Program-made: the position numbers and the translations under genes | NCBI GenBank assembly: GCA_021292105.1 | Contig: CM037871.1 | Coordinates: forward strand, 18,347,460-18,411,459 | Source: Anadara kagoshimensis | Taxonomy: Eukaryota > Mollusca > Bivalvia > Arcoida > Arcidae | DNA: 64,000 nucleotides | Direction: 5' to 3' | Notes under the pieces: model-generated | What the model was told of the DNA's origin: nothing | The model's database searches: none | The model's input: only the letters and a program-made list of their open reading frames with translations | Part shown: positions 52,201-62,177 of the stretch, piece by piece | Numbering within the stretch: position 1 is the stretch's first letter | Layout of the letters: each line of letters starts with the position of its first letter

Positions 52201-55200
52201 GCGATTTGTATTCAAACTCTTTGATGTTTCTTTGTTCCAATTACCTTATAAAACGGTTAGATCGGCTTTAATTTAAGGTAAAATTCAATCTTACGCCAAG
52301 GAGGTTGGTGATTTTTTCCTGGCTGTCGATGATCAATTGTGTTTTTTGACATTATATGGTGATATTTGCGGGCAAATTGTAATGTCTAAATGTAACTGAC
52401 TTCAGCAACCAAAATTATAAGTGGTATCCAAGACTTGACAATTTAATTTTGCGCGTTTACATACCTCTAAACTTCAGTCATTGAGACTATCAACATCACA
52501 CGGTCGCTTCGACGATCCCAGCTTCCGGAAGACGTACACCGGAGTTTACATACTGTGAATATGATTGTGAAACTGCAGCCCGATATATATTTCGGTGTGT
52601 TTGTTATATATACAAATGTAGATTACATCGTTTAAAGCCTGCTTTCCTATAGATCATTCATTTGCCGAGAGACAGTGGTTTTTGTCGGCCAATGCGGTTT
52701 CCTCCACCCCTCTCGTAGAACTACCTCGATATACAGTACATTCGAAAATTTAACACTAAGTCAGCGCATTAGGGCAGCACACCTCGGCCCTCGAGCTCGT
52801 TAGCGATATCTCGATAGCTTTTCGGCAGATCCTTTCTATTTCGTGGGAGCTCTACAACCTTTTGCTTGACATACCTAGGCCACTCAAACGCTGGGTTTAT
52901 AATTGTTAGCCGGATGTTGAAGTTGCGACAGGTCTCTATCTGAAATAATCTTAAATGCGTGTTAATTCATTCGTGCGAAACATGACGTTAATTGTGCAAA
53001 CGGAATTCAGCAGATAACTTTAATTTGAAACATTGATTTGTTACGTGGGTGGGGTCTGGTTACTGCAAGCATGAGTGAAACCAACTACACAATTAGATTC
53101 TTTGAAACTTAGTACTTTTTCCCCATGTAATCAAACGAACCCCACTCAGGCCACATGTGGGAAATGGAATTTTCCTTGCTGTTGGCCTTTACTGGTTCAC
53201 CTGCAGGTATCAGTATAATGTGACTTGGGGAGTGGTACGCTTGTCTATGGCGTACTGGCATGGGCTTTCACGTAAAAGGCGCCCTGAGTGCGCGCCAGTA
53301 TAAGGCAGACCATACAACACACTCGCACTTCACATGCATGTACACGAACTTGTTCATAGATTAATCCATAGAAATTAATAAAATAGTTCTCGTCGCGAAT
53401 AGCTGAAAAATTGCTGATGCGACGTTAAGCAACATTTAACCAACCAACCAACGATATAATCAAACAAACCTGTACAGTTTAAACACGTATACCTTCTATA
53501 TATAGCGACCGCCTGTTTAAAATGACAACGTATTACGTGGTACAGGGGCGAACCCATTTCATCTATCTTGTGAAAAGGCAGTTAAATCTGGCGTACCCAG
53601 CGTGTTATGTCTTTTGAGAAGAATAAAAAGGTATTTAGATATTGAAAGTAGAAAACTTTTCTACACTTCTTTAATTTTACCTCATATAGATTATTGTTTG
53701 TCAATTTGGGGTAATTGTCACTCTAAATATCTGGACCTCATTCTTAAGCTTCAAAAACGGTCTGCAAGGTTAATACTAGACAAAGATGTTCGTGAAACGA
53801 GATCCATTGAATTATTTAAAGAACTAAGCATGCAAACAATTCACCAAAGAATCCATTACCACAAATCAATTTTAATGTTCAAAGCTGTAAATAACATATC
53901 TCCATCATATATTTCTGATTTATTTAAATCTTGTTCTGATTGCAACACATATCAACTTCTAACAATTTATTTTTATATAGACCTAATTCAGAATTACGAA
54001 AATCATCAATTTCATACTCAGGTTCAATAGTTTGGAATTCATTACCAACACAATTAAAAAATGCGACATCTTTGAAGAATTTCAAAAAGTTATATCAAAG
54101 TACTTTTTTTACATATTAATTCGATAATATTATATTATCTTAACATTTGGTTGTTTAATATTTATATACACTTGTACATAGTTTTATACTTAGCATATGT
54201 TTTATATTTTGCGTGATTATTATTTTAATTATTTTTAATTACTACATGTAAAGAAATGTTATTTTGTATTAATAGTATATAATCACTCATATTGGAGGGC
54301 CTTATGTAAGATTGGCTCAGTCCAAATAAGCAACCCTCGAAAAATAAAGTCATTATTATTAATATTATTATTATTACTAAAGTTATGTTTTAGTCAAATG
54401 CTATATTTAATTTTATTGCAGATTTCAAAATCCCGTAAAAGGGATCGACGGCACTGGATTAAAAGACTGTTCGGAATATCATTGGTGTTTAATTTAGCAT
54501 TTCTTGTAGTACTTGCATATTTAGTCGTCAGTGTGATAAAACAAGACCACAAAGAACCAGAAAATGTAAATAGTTGTGAGGACAGAACAACCAATGACGA
54601 GGAAGCTTTGACGTCAAGTGACTGTGAATCTCAACCCCCATCTAGCGGCGTGCCAGTTGCACGTGGTCACATGTTTTATGATCTTTCAATGCGCGAAATC
54701 AGGGATGTCTTGAAATTTTTGTACATGAAATCGACATTGAGTCTGGTAACTCCAGACAAAGCGAATTTAACTACAAATTTTATATATTCAATAGAATTAT
54801 TTTTACCAAATAAGTTTAATATTATTTCGTATATAGATGGACTTGGATTAAAGCCAAGTCGTGATGCAAAAGTCACAATATTCATGGGACAAAGTAAAAA
54901 CCGTACGGTTGAGGAATTCATTGTTGGACCTTTGGATAAACTTAGTGAAATGCGCTTGCGCAAAAATCCGTATTCTACTTCCACTTCCTACAGAGTACGG
55001 CAAGTTCCGTTTGTTGAAGTGTGGGGTGTATATGAACTCTTGCTTACCACCCCTGGTTTACATAAAATTTTACAAGAAAGTTACGGAGCGACTGTTTTCG
55101 ACTGTATTACTCAGGGCACACAAAAGTGTTTGGTAGCTCATAAAACTAATCTACCAATTTCATACTCACGTGAAAGGAAAATATGGATCTCTCTTTTTTA

Positions 55201-58200
55201 TGATTTGGAATATTTTACGTTTTATCCGGTAGATTTTCAAATGTTAGTGAATATAGACGATGTTGACTCAACAAAATGGAAGATTGAAAAAGTTTGGTAT
55301 GCAAATCATCTTTATAAATCGTATGAAGAATTTAGATTTATGTACAATAACGGGACAGCAGATCGAACTAGAAGGCACTTCCCGTCACGTGATAGAGAAA
55401 GTCTTGGTTCCTTACACGTACCGCCTAATTCGAAAAATCCAAAAAGTGCTCCGAAACAATTTGAGCCAGATGGCCACCGGTACAAGATATGTGGCCAATC
55501 TGTAAGTTATTTGAAGTGGCAGTTTGATTGGCAAAATTCACTTTTGAAGGGGCCAACTTTATTCAATATTAATTTTAATGGTGAGAGGATTGTTTATGAA
55601 CTTGGATTACAAGATATCATTGTTCTTTACACCGGAAATAACCCGGCCTTCTCACGCGCTTCATTTGCAGACGGATTAAACGGTCTCAGCAGCAGAACGG
55701 CTGGTTTAGTTCCCGGTGTAGATTGTCCGGAACATGCTACATTCCGAAATATTACGATAGCTACCGAAGACTTTCCGATGGGTGGCGTTATTCCGAATGC
55801 AATATGTATCTTTGAGCAAAACTTGGGGACCCCGCTTAGACGTCACCACTCGTCCATACCAAGTCAGGGCGGACTATTTTATGGAGGACTGGTTGCCAGT
55901 GTTTTGATATTTAGAACTATTTTTGTGCTGAATAATTATGATTATATATTGGATTACATTTTATATGAAAGTGGGTCCATTGAGGTCAAAGTTTATTCAA
56001 CCGGATATGTATTGACGGCTTTTCAATTTCCGGAGGAGTCCAGTTATGGTTCTCAAGTAGCAGACGACACGACCGCTCCTCTGCATTTACATTTGTTTAA
56101 TTTTAAAATTGATATGGATATACTAGGGAGACGAAATAGGTATAAAACGGTAAATATCAAAGTAGAAAATATCAAAGGAGATAAAAATAAAAATAATGGA
56201 CACCATTTTAAACTTAAACACGAAACCAAACATTCCGAGTTAGAGGCGGCATATAAGTATAATATATCAACGCCAAAGTATCATATATTTTACAATAATG
56301 ACAAAAAAGACAAATATGGTAACCCCAGAGGTTATCGACTCGAAGCCAATGGGTTTGTGAAGCAACTTTTACCAACGGGTATGGGGTTCGAGGATACTAT
56401 TTCTTGGTCTCGATACCAGATGGCGGTAACTAAGCATAAAGATTCTGAACGAAGCAGCAGCTCAATCCATGCAACGTTTGATGCCGGGGATCCTGTTGTT
56501 GATTTCAGTAAATTTGTTGAAGATGATGAAAGTATAATCGACGAGGTGAGTTGCTTGCCTTTTTGTAACTGGTATTCTGGCTGATTTCTGATATGGAGAC
56601 AATGTAAATTGAAACAATCGAGAATAATAACGAAAAATCAATTGATTGAATATTCAGTTTTAACAGCTGCATTTTTAGGACAGCAGTATATAAACTTTAG
56701 GACAGAATTGCTGCGTGTACACCCTTTAATCAAAGAGTCTTGAATGATTTTTTAGTCCTAGTTAAGGATATTTCATTTATATATATTGGCGCGTCATTAG
56801 CTATAGATGAAGTGAAAGACGTTTTAAACTTTGTAGCGCGGTAAGGCCAATGTGCAAGGAAGGTTCTTTATTAAGCATGCCAAGCCAGGGACATCGAGAC
56901 AGGGCATTGTTGTTTAAGGTCTAGTGAAATACCGTAGCATGGCGGAAGAACGGTCAGTATTTTTAAGGTCTTGTTCAGTTCCCCTCAAGGGTTTAAACCC
57001 ACGGACGAGCATTGCGATAGTAGACCAATGCAATGTCTGTCAGTTCTAGGTTGAAATCAGGAGTACAGGGAAAACCGTTTTTCGGAAAACAAGCCACCAA
57101 ATTTTCTTACACCAGGATCTGGCCCCGGTTTCACAATCATTCCTTACCTAAGATTTTCCTTAACTTAAATCTTGCAAAATTTCAAATCTTTATAATTTTG
57201 TTAATTTTCAAGATATTAAGAAAATAAAGGTGTCATTTTCAAGATCACTTGTAGATTAAAACATTTGCATTAGATTTTTCAACAATATTCAACAGTAGTT
57301 AAAACAAGAGATTATCAAAATTGGCTAAATTTAAGTAAAGGGGAATCTTAGCTAAGGAATGATTGTGAAACCGGGGCCTGCCCGGTAAGGATTTTAATCT
57401 AGACATGGAAATGCCACCTTCAGTATGTTGTAACTAAAAACATCTCGATATAAGTGAAATCAATTTTATTACACGATAATTACTCACCAAAAAAGTTTTA
57501 AAAATATGTATACGTGCGACTTTGTGTCCTCGGTGTGTCGAACTGTTTAAAAAATGGAATTTGAAGTAAAAGTAATAGGGGACACCCGGGTTCGAACCGG
57601 GGACCTCTCGATCTGCAGTCGAATGCTCTACCACTGAGCTATATCCCCAATGATAATAAAAGTATATATAAAATAATATAAATGTCTAGATATATACATA
57701 TACATGTATATTGCCACTAAATTGCGTTGTAATTTTACACAGCTGCCCTTTGTGTAGTTACTGTAAATTTATGTAAAATAGCCCACAGGTTAATTGTTAC
57801 ACTCTGATGAACATGAATACAAACATTTACTTGCATTTTCACATACAAATGGAAACTATGTGTCGCATTTCTTACTTATTTTTAAATTGTTTGATTGTGT
57901 TCCTTATCAAAATTGACACACGAAAATAACCCGCCTTATATGTTTGATTAAATAATAACCCAATTTAGTTATGAAATTACATGTAGGTCTACTTTTGTTT
58001 AAAATTACACATATGTCTTTTATGTAATCATGGTAATACACATATAATCATAACTTTGATAGCTAAATGCACACACACACACACACGCGGGCGCGCGCCC
58101 GCGATTGCGAATGGAAGGATTGATTGTGTACTTGTATAGCTACCTAGGCGGTCAGTTCTTGGATGATGGGAAAACCAGTTTTTAGTTTAAAAGAGCAAAT

Positions 58201-61200
58201 TTTATTAAATCCAAACGAGAGTAATGGTGTTCACGCAAAGTGCAAAAATAAAACCAAAAATAGCCAAAACAATTAAAACAGGTTCTAATGTAATATGAGT
58301 TAATATCATTAGATTCATTGGTGAAGTTTAAAAATAATAATAGTAAGAACAAGAAAATGAATGCTAAAAGTGTCAGTGAAAGTATAGGTTTGTATTTATT
58401 TGCGAGTGAATTAAAACAAAATATAAAGGGGACACCCGGGTTCGAACCGGGGACCTCTCGACCTGCAGTCGAATGCTCTACCACTGAGCTATATCCCCTT
58501 TTATAACATAGCTTATTTACCTGCATATAAAATGAATGATAATATTTTATATACTACGTCAACTGTTACGTACTTGTATTATGACACTTCAATGAACAGG
58601 ACAACTGAAATTATGATAATGAATTTTACAGGTATATACAAATTACCAGATACATGTACAACTCCACGTCATCAAATCATTAGATCTATATCTGGACTAG
58701 TTTTCACATCGCGTCAATCCATATAATTATGTCATGTAAAATCTTCTTTCAATTTAGATTTTTTTAAATTTATTACATTGTTTTGTATTTTGTTGCGTTG
58801 TAAATTTCTCACCTGGTTAATGCTAGCTGCGCGTGCATGTTTGTACGTAGACTTCGATTGTCCCATCTTCGTTTATAGCTGGCGACGTCTCGATATAAGT
58901 GCAATATTCTTGACTGGGACGTTAAACACTATAACTCAACTTCGATTCAATTATAATTTAGTATGGAATCTCCCTTAGTAGACAATGTTAAAGTTCGCAC
59001 CCATCCAATGTTTTTCCATATCTTGTTCGAATCTGTTTTTGCAATAATCTAACACACAGTACAATCCGAATCCATCATTGAGTAGAATTATACAAAAGCT
59101 TGTAAGTACCATTTTTAAGGGAATGATATATTTTTGAAACATCGTATAAACGATTTCCCAAACCGTTCAAACGATTTACTAAATCGTACAAATGATTTTC
59201 TAAATCGCACTAGTACTAACAATTGTTAGCTATATATGGTTCAAAAATCGTTTGTACGATTTTTTTTGATTTTTTTAAAGTTACTTTTAACAATGACACT
59301 AACAAGCTTTTGTAGAATTAGGACCATGAAAGGAAAAAAAAAGGTTTTATTCATTGAATTGTAACTTTAATGTACAGTGTGTAGGTACGTCAGTTGCATT
59401 AATTTTTACACTTAGCAGAAAAACGTATACATACTGTGAACGTATTTAATTTCGCGTATATGTATTTTCGCGGTATAGGAAATTTAGACATTTCCGCGCA
59501 GTGAAATTTTTGCGTTTCTGAAAAATGCCATATAACACAATAAGCATAATATAATTTTCGCTCCGTAAAAAATAATACACCGCGAAAATAATTACGTTTA
59601 CAGTAGCAGATTAAAACTTGTATTGAGCCACAGGGGGACACAAAAACCACGTAGTCACGAAAAAATGATAATATTCACGTGTGCACGCAGTATTTTTTTA
59701 ACAAGAACCCAAACAGTTTAACTTAGTATGAACACACAACTACGTTTGTGTGAATACGCGAAATGAAAAAATATTTTTTAAGTCGCCTTCGAATTCTATG
59801 TCACCCGTAAACTTCTATTACACACTTAGGCTATTATTCTATCCGTAAATAAATTCCGGCATATTTAAATATCTATTATCATTCTTTTTTAGCTACTTTA
59901 GTAAATGACTAAGTCCCCCGTAAACATGCAGAGATAAGATTAAAGTTTTTTCTATGTGCAGTTTTGTGATCGTAAAACTAGGAAGTTATTGGTTGTTTTA
60001 TACAAATACTAGAAACAGCCAATCAGCGACTTTAGGGAAATTTCAACGCAATTTTAAGAACCATTGGTCGATTTCCACAGTTCTTTCTTTGTTTTGAATG
60101 ACACGCATCAAGAGTGTTATCTCTCGTCAAGAACATGGTCCGACTAGAATATTTGAATTGAGTACACCAACTCGCTTGCGAATATACATTTGTACATGGA
60201 GTATATATGGAACGCGAGAATCATATTCCATTGTCTCTCGGAATGAAAAAATAGAATTCTTGTCAGTTGTCAGTGAAAGTATAGGTTAATATATAAATAG
60301 ATTTATTTACAAGTGAATTAAAAACAAAATATAAAGGGGACACCCGGGTTCGAACCGGGGACCTCTCGATCTGCAGTCGAATGCTCTACCACTGAGCTAT
60401 ATCCCCATTTATAGCAGTTCCTATTTACCTACATATAAAATTATAATAAATTTATATACTACGTCAGCTGTTATATATTATGACACGTCAATGAACACAA
60501 CAACAGAAATTATGATAATGAATTACTCTACGTCGTCATCGCTCACATTTACACACCACTGCAGTAGCTCAGTTGGTAGAGTGCTTGCTCCGTAAGTGGA
60601 TGGTCGTAGGTTCGAAACCCAACGGGATCTGACCCAAGACTTGAAAGTGGGTAGTGACTGTTCTTTCACCAAGCATTACGAAATAAAAGTCGGATGTGAA
60701 CCTAAAATAAACGTGTAGGCTTGGAACGATAAAGATTCCTGCTGTAAAAAACCACCAAACCATCAGTGCAACGCACAGGCAAAATTTCTTAAATTTCGCT
60801 TATAGCTGGCAACGTCTCGATATACATGAAATTTCCTTGACCGGGACGTTAAACACCAATACTCAATTCTCTATTACTCACATTTACAGGCAAGTTTCTC
60901 CTCTCGCGAATGGCTAAAAAATTGGTGATACGACGTTAAACAACATTAAAACCAACTAAAAACTTGTCTGAATTTTATTGATAACAGTATATCTTCTCTT
61001 ATATTTGCAGGATTTAGTTGCGTGGCTTACCCTGGGGACATACCATATACCTCATACAGAGGATGTTCCGAACGTAGTTACATCAGGAAAAGAGTTATCG
61101 TTCTTGTTGTCGCCATTTAATTATTTCCCTAAAGACCCTTCTGTGCATTCCCATGATGCAGTTCGAATGGCTCCAAAAGAAAGTTCATCAGACTCTGAAA

Positions 61201-61310
61201 AAGGAGTTAATATTGAGGGCAACATTCGGAATTACATATGCATTCCAAGACAGTATGATTATGAGTCTCTGAAGAAGGATGGATCAGCCATATTTTATTC
61301 TCTGGCATAG
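46078..61310 (+). CDS. Membrane copper amine oxidase (AOC family), three coding exons
   Basis: Exons 46078-46203, 54422-56545 and 61011-61310, all joined in phase 0, give 849 residues. Copper amine oxidases oxidise primary amines to aldehydes with release of ammonia and hydrogen peroxide, using copper and a topaquinone made from an active-site tyrosine. Here the N-terminus is a basic cytoplasmic tail followed by one hydrophobic helix (about residues 58-82), making a type II membrane protein like vertebrate AOC3. Catalytic Asp is at about 459 (FADG), the cofactor Tyr at 548 in NNYDY, copper ligands His597 and His599 (PLHLHLF) and His762 (YHIPHTED). Spacings agree with AOC3 (Tyr to HxH 49; HxH to third His 163 against 162). 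CIFEQNLGTPLRRHH and NPRGYRLE are further family signatures. All catalytic residues are present, so it should be active. Substrate cannot be told from sequence. Confidence 0.95.
46204..46271. other. Start of amine oxidase intron 1
   Basis: Short intron stretch before the first MITE. Confidence 0.5.
46272..48883. repeat. Nest of family B MITE ends and other repeats
   Basis: Left ends of family B occur at 46272 (TACAGTATAGACCTGTCGAA) and 46746 (TACAGTACAGGCCTGTCGAA); a right end (TTCGACAGGTCTGTACTGTA) lies at 48864-48883; family B interior (CTCGGCAACTTCTCGATAG) at 47160-47230. Between them lie the 46329-46445 block (also at 33945), a family A scrap (46528-46620), the block shared with 10405 (47004-47090) and a 1-kb TIR element (47834-48836). 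Confidence 0.65.
47834..48836. mobile_element. Non-autonomous TIR element, 1.0 kb
   Basis: AGTGATTACGGCAGTAACGG + ATC at 47834-47856 is inverted at 48814-48836 with one mismatch. The core GTAACGGATC recurs inside in both orientations (48022-48057, 48413-48440, 48799-48811), as expected of binding sites near the ends. No ORF of note; no clear target duplication. Confidence 0.65.
48884..49091. other. Intron sequence, nothing recognised
   Basis: Short AT-rich stretch between elements. Confidence 0.4.
49329..49333. repeat. 5-bp target-site duplication, left
   Basis: AATAT, repeated at 52558-52562. Confidence 0.7.
49980..50300 (-). mobile_element. tRNA-headed SINE inside the 3.2-kb element
   Basis: Minus strand: head with GATAGTTCAGTTGGTAATGC and GGGTTCGGAATCC, body AAGTCTTAAAATAGGTAGTA, tail GGCGACGTCGCCATATAAGT. 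Diverged relative of family S1. It adds to the length of the host element. Confidence 0.65.
50301..52090. other. Interior of the 3.2-kb element, nothing recognised
   Basis: Small overlapping ORFs at 50904, 51343 (plus) and 51462 (minus) without domains. No transposase, helicase or capsid motif seen. Confidence 0.5.
52558..52562. repeat. 5-bp target-site duplication, right
   Basis: AATAT after the right TIR. Confidence 0.7.
52732..52942. repeat. MITE family B, diverged full copy
   Basis: TACAGTACATTCGAAAATTT left; TTGCGACAGGTCTCTATCTG right. Confidence 0.7.
52943..53175. other. Intron sequence, nothing recognised
   Basis: No feature identified. Confidence 0.4.
53176..53460 (+). mobile_element. 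SINE-like repeat with GACGTTAAGCAAC tail
   Basis: Body with GGCGCCCTGAGTGCGCGCC and tail TCGCGAATAGCTGAAAAATT + GCTGATGCGACGTTAAGCAA then (CCAA)n. The same tail occurs at 60900-60955. Confidence 0.55.
53580..54382 (+). mobile_element. LINE 3' end (CR1/L2/Jockey-like), 5'-truncated
   Basis: An open frame of 142 codons reads LLRRIKRYLDIESRKLFYTS, LILPHIDYCLSIWGN, LQKRSARLILDKD and ELSMQTIHQRIHYHK, the segment after the reverse transcriptase in many invertebrate non-LTR elements. A frame change near 54000 leads into the FHTQVQ / VWNSLPTQLK-type end (SLPTQLKNATSLKNFKKLY). The 3' UTR ends in AATAAAGTC(ATT)n at 54343-54380, typical of L2/CR1-like tails. It stops about 40 bases before the acceptor of amine oxidase exon 2. 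Confidence 0.82.
54422..56545 (+). CDS. Amine oxidase exon 2: membrane helix and most of the enzyme
   Basis: 2124 bases between TTTTATTGCAG and the donor GACGAG/GTGAGT. It covers the transmembrane helix, N-terminal domains and most of the catalytic domain, with the catalytic Asp codon at 55670, the cofactor Tyr at 55937 and His codons at 56084 and 56090. Such a long uninterrupted exon is unusual next to 4-8 kb introns and suggests descent from an intron-poor or retroposed copy, but conserved phase 0 introns at both ends argue for an ordinary gene. Confidence 0.95.
56790..57035 (-). mobile_element. tRNA-headed SINE, diverged
   Basis: Minus strand: ATTGGTCTACTATCGCAATG head, GGGTTTAAACCC B-box region, body TTAAAAATACTGACCG and tail TAGCTAATGACGCGCC. 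Confidence 0.5.
57119..57380. repeat. MITE family A, full copy
   Basis: GGTTTCACAATCATTCCTTA left, GCTAAGGAATGATTGTGAAA + CCGGGGCC right; the best preserved copy in the window. Confidence 0.88.
57577..57648 (-). tRNA. tRNA-Cys (GCA)
   Basis: Starts GGGGATATAGCTCAGTGG; 7-bp acceptor stem GGGGATA/TGTCCCC with one T-G pair, D arm with A box, anticodon loop CTGCAGA (GCA), B box GGTTCGAACCC, discriminator U as usual for tRNA-Cys. A TTTT terminator follows within about ten bases. No intron. It lies antisense in intron 2 of the amine oxidase gene. Confidence 0.95.
57649..58426. other. Intron sequence between tRNA genes
   Basis: Contains (AC)n with a GCGCGC stretch at 58070-58102 and a SINE-body scrap at 58150-58180; otherwise nothing recognised. 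Confidence 0.6.
58427..58498 (-). tRNA. tRNA-Cys (GCA)
   Basis: Same 72-base structure as the 57577 copy, with one difference: the last loop base is G (loop CTGCAGG) next to the stem. Terminator TTTTGTTTTAA follows. It shares flanks with the 60335 copy. Confidence 0.93.
58868..58945 (+). mobile_element. SINE S1 3' end
   Basis: TATAGCTGGCGACGTCTCGA .. CTTGACTGGGACGTTAAACA; head and body absent. Confidence 0.7.
59084..59326. repeat. Foldback MITE with ~35-bp inverted ends
   Basis: GAATTATACAAAAGCTTGTA on the left and AACAAGCTTTTGTAGAATTA on the right; the interior has alternating AATCGTACAAATGATT / AAATCGTTTGTACGATTT words that also fold. Confidence 0.65.
59327..60334. other. Intron sequence, nothing firm
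   Basis: 59420-59600 has a run of TTTCGCG and CGCGAAAA words in both orientations (an old palindromic repeat). No gene. Confidence 0.4.
60335..60406 (-). tRNA. tRNA-Cys (GCA)
   Basis: 72 bases with the mature sequence of the 57577 copy. Flanks match the 58427 copy: AGTGAAAGTATAGGTT and AAACAAAATATAAA on one side, ATTTACCTACATATAAAATT.. TATATACTACGTCA on the other. Terminator TTTTGTTTTT follows. Confidence 0.95.
60556..60870 (+). mobile_element. tRNA-headed SINE (family S1), full length
   Basis: GCAGTAGCTCAGTTGGTAGA, GCTTGCTCCGTAAG loop, GTAGGTTCGAAACCC, body AAGACTTGAAAGTGGGTAGT, tail CTTGACCGGGACGTTAAACA. Confidence 0.87.
60895..60957 (+). repeat. SINE tail, family of 53176
   Basis: TCGCGAATGGCTAAAAAATT + GGTGATACGACGTTAAACAA. 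Confidence 0.55.
61011..61310 (+). CDS. Amine oxidase exon 3: C-terminus with third copper ligand
   Basis: The acceptor TTATATTTGCAG ends at 61010. It reads DLVAWLTLGTYHIPHTEDVP then SFLLSPFNYFPKDPS, the invariant AOC C-terminal motif, and closes with TAG at 61308. The last 45 residues after HDAVRMAPKE are Ser/Glu-rich and not conserved in the vertebrate enzymes. Confidence 0.95.
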   Translation, partial: DLVAWLTLGTYHIPHTEDVPNVVTSGKELSFLLSPFNYFPKDPSVHSHDAVRMAPKESSSDSEKGVNIEGNIRNYICIPRQYDYESLKKDGSAIFYSLA

Positions 61311-61632
61311 CTACATATCTTAAATAACTTATTACGTCACAGTTAGACGTCACAGACATGCGTATGCGATACTACTTGCTGCATTTGGTACCGTGTACGA
61401 GCGTGTAGATGTTTGAGAAAGCATAAATCTTTGAGATTTTAGAAATTCACGCATGCGATGTAGCGATGGTAACCATAGAAGGTTGAATTCTAATCTGTTC
61501 AGTGATGATTGCAGAAAATCCGGAATATAGAAATCACTCACAGGGCTTAAGAGATATAAATTTCATAGACATGTGGAGTTTATTATGGGTGAAATGAAGC
61601 ACATGAACTTTAAAAAAATAGTTTGATGATCA

Positions 61633-61636
<4 letters not shown>
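61311..61636. other. 3' UTR / flank of the amine oxidase gene
   Basis: No canonical AATAAA in the first 150 bases after the stop; the polyadenylation site cannot be placed. Confidence 0.4.
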
Positions 61637-61673
<37 letters not shown>

Positions 61674-61692
61674 AAAGAGAGAGAGAGAAAGA
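61637..61692 (+). repeat. (CA)n(TA)n(GA)n compound microsatellite
   Basis: ACACACAC.., ATATATAT, then GAGAGAGA. Confidence 0.95.
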
Positions 61693-62029
61693 GCTACTTT
61701 TGGTTGAAACACCTGAAGCCAAATATGCATGGGCCTCAAAACACCGACCTTGTATTAATGGACAGTTAGTCGCCTTATTTGGACTTGTCGTACAAAAGTT
61801 CAAACTACAAGGTCAATCACATATACATGTATGTACATATACACACATGTTAAGTGCCATTGCTTTCCATTGTTGTCACTTAGTGTAAAAAATAGCTTTT
61901 GTTATAAAAGTCAAGTGATTATAATGAAATATAACAAATTTATAAAAAGTGACCTGATAAAAAGCACAAGAAATGATTATAATTAAAAAAAAAGAAGAAT
62001 AACACATTTTGTTGCTAGTAATCGTCTAA
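61693..62029. other. Intergenic, nothing recognised
   Basis: No gene or repeat identified. Confidence 0.4.
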
Positions 62030-62110
62030 GTTGAGTTGAGTATTGGTGTTTAACGTTCCAGTCATGAATATTTCACTTTTATCGAGAAGTCGCTAGATAT
62101 AGACGAAGGT
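62030..62110 (-). mobile_element. SINE S1 3' end, truncated
   Basis: GAGTATTGGTGTTTAACGTT .. GAAGTCGCTAGATATAGACG, the reversed S1 tail. Confidence 0.65.
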
Positions 62111-62177
62111 ACAGTTTAAACATGAATACCTGCTATATAGCGGCCGTCTGGTTATAATGCCACCGTTTCAATAGGAA

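Larger units (their letters stand above)
49334..52557. mobile_element. 3224-bp TIR transposon, non-autonomous, perfect 54-bp ends
   Basis: Bases 49334-49387 (CACAGTATGTAAACTCCGGT..) are the exact reverse complement of 52504-52557. Flanks carry AATAT on both sides. Ends of the CAC type with a 5-bp duplication recall the Transib/RAG group, although its duplications are usually GC-rich. Inside, GTACGCCTAGCTG-like motifs occur three times near the left end (49768-49845) and twice, inverted, near the right (52095-52145); the TIR itself has a related GTACG..AGCTGGGAT. No ORF above 100 codons and none that resembles a transposase, so it would depend on an enzyme elsewhere. Perfect TIRs point to a recent insertion. 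Confidence 0.8.
49092..52583. repeat. MITE family A copy split by a larger element
   Basis: The left part (49092-49333: TTTTCACAATAATTTCTTAA .. AAAATCTTAGTTAA) and the right tip (52563-52583: GATTGTGAAACTGCAGCC) are the two pieces of one family A MITE, separated by the 3.2-kb TIR element. Confidence 0.75.

Noticed and set aside
54676-55505. ORFs in other frames within the amine oxidase exon (for example 54861 and 55260)
   Set aside because: Shadows of a strongly supported coding exon.
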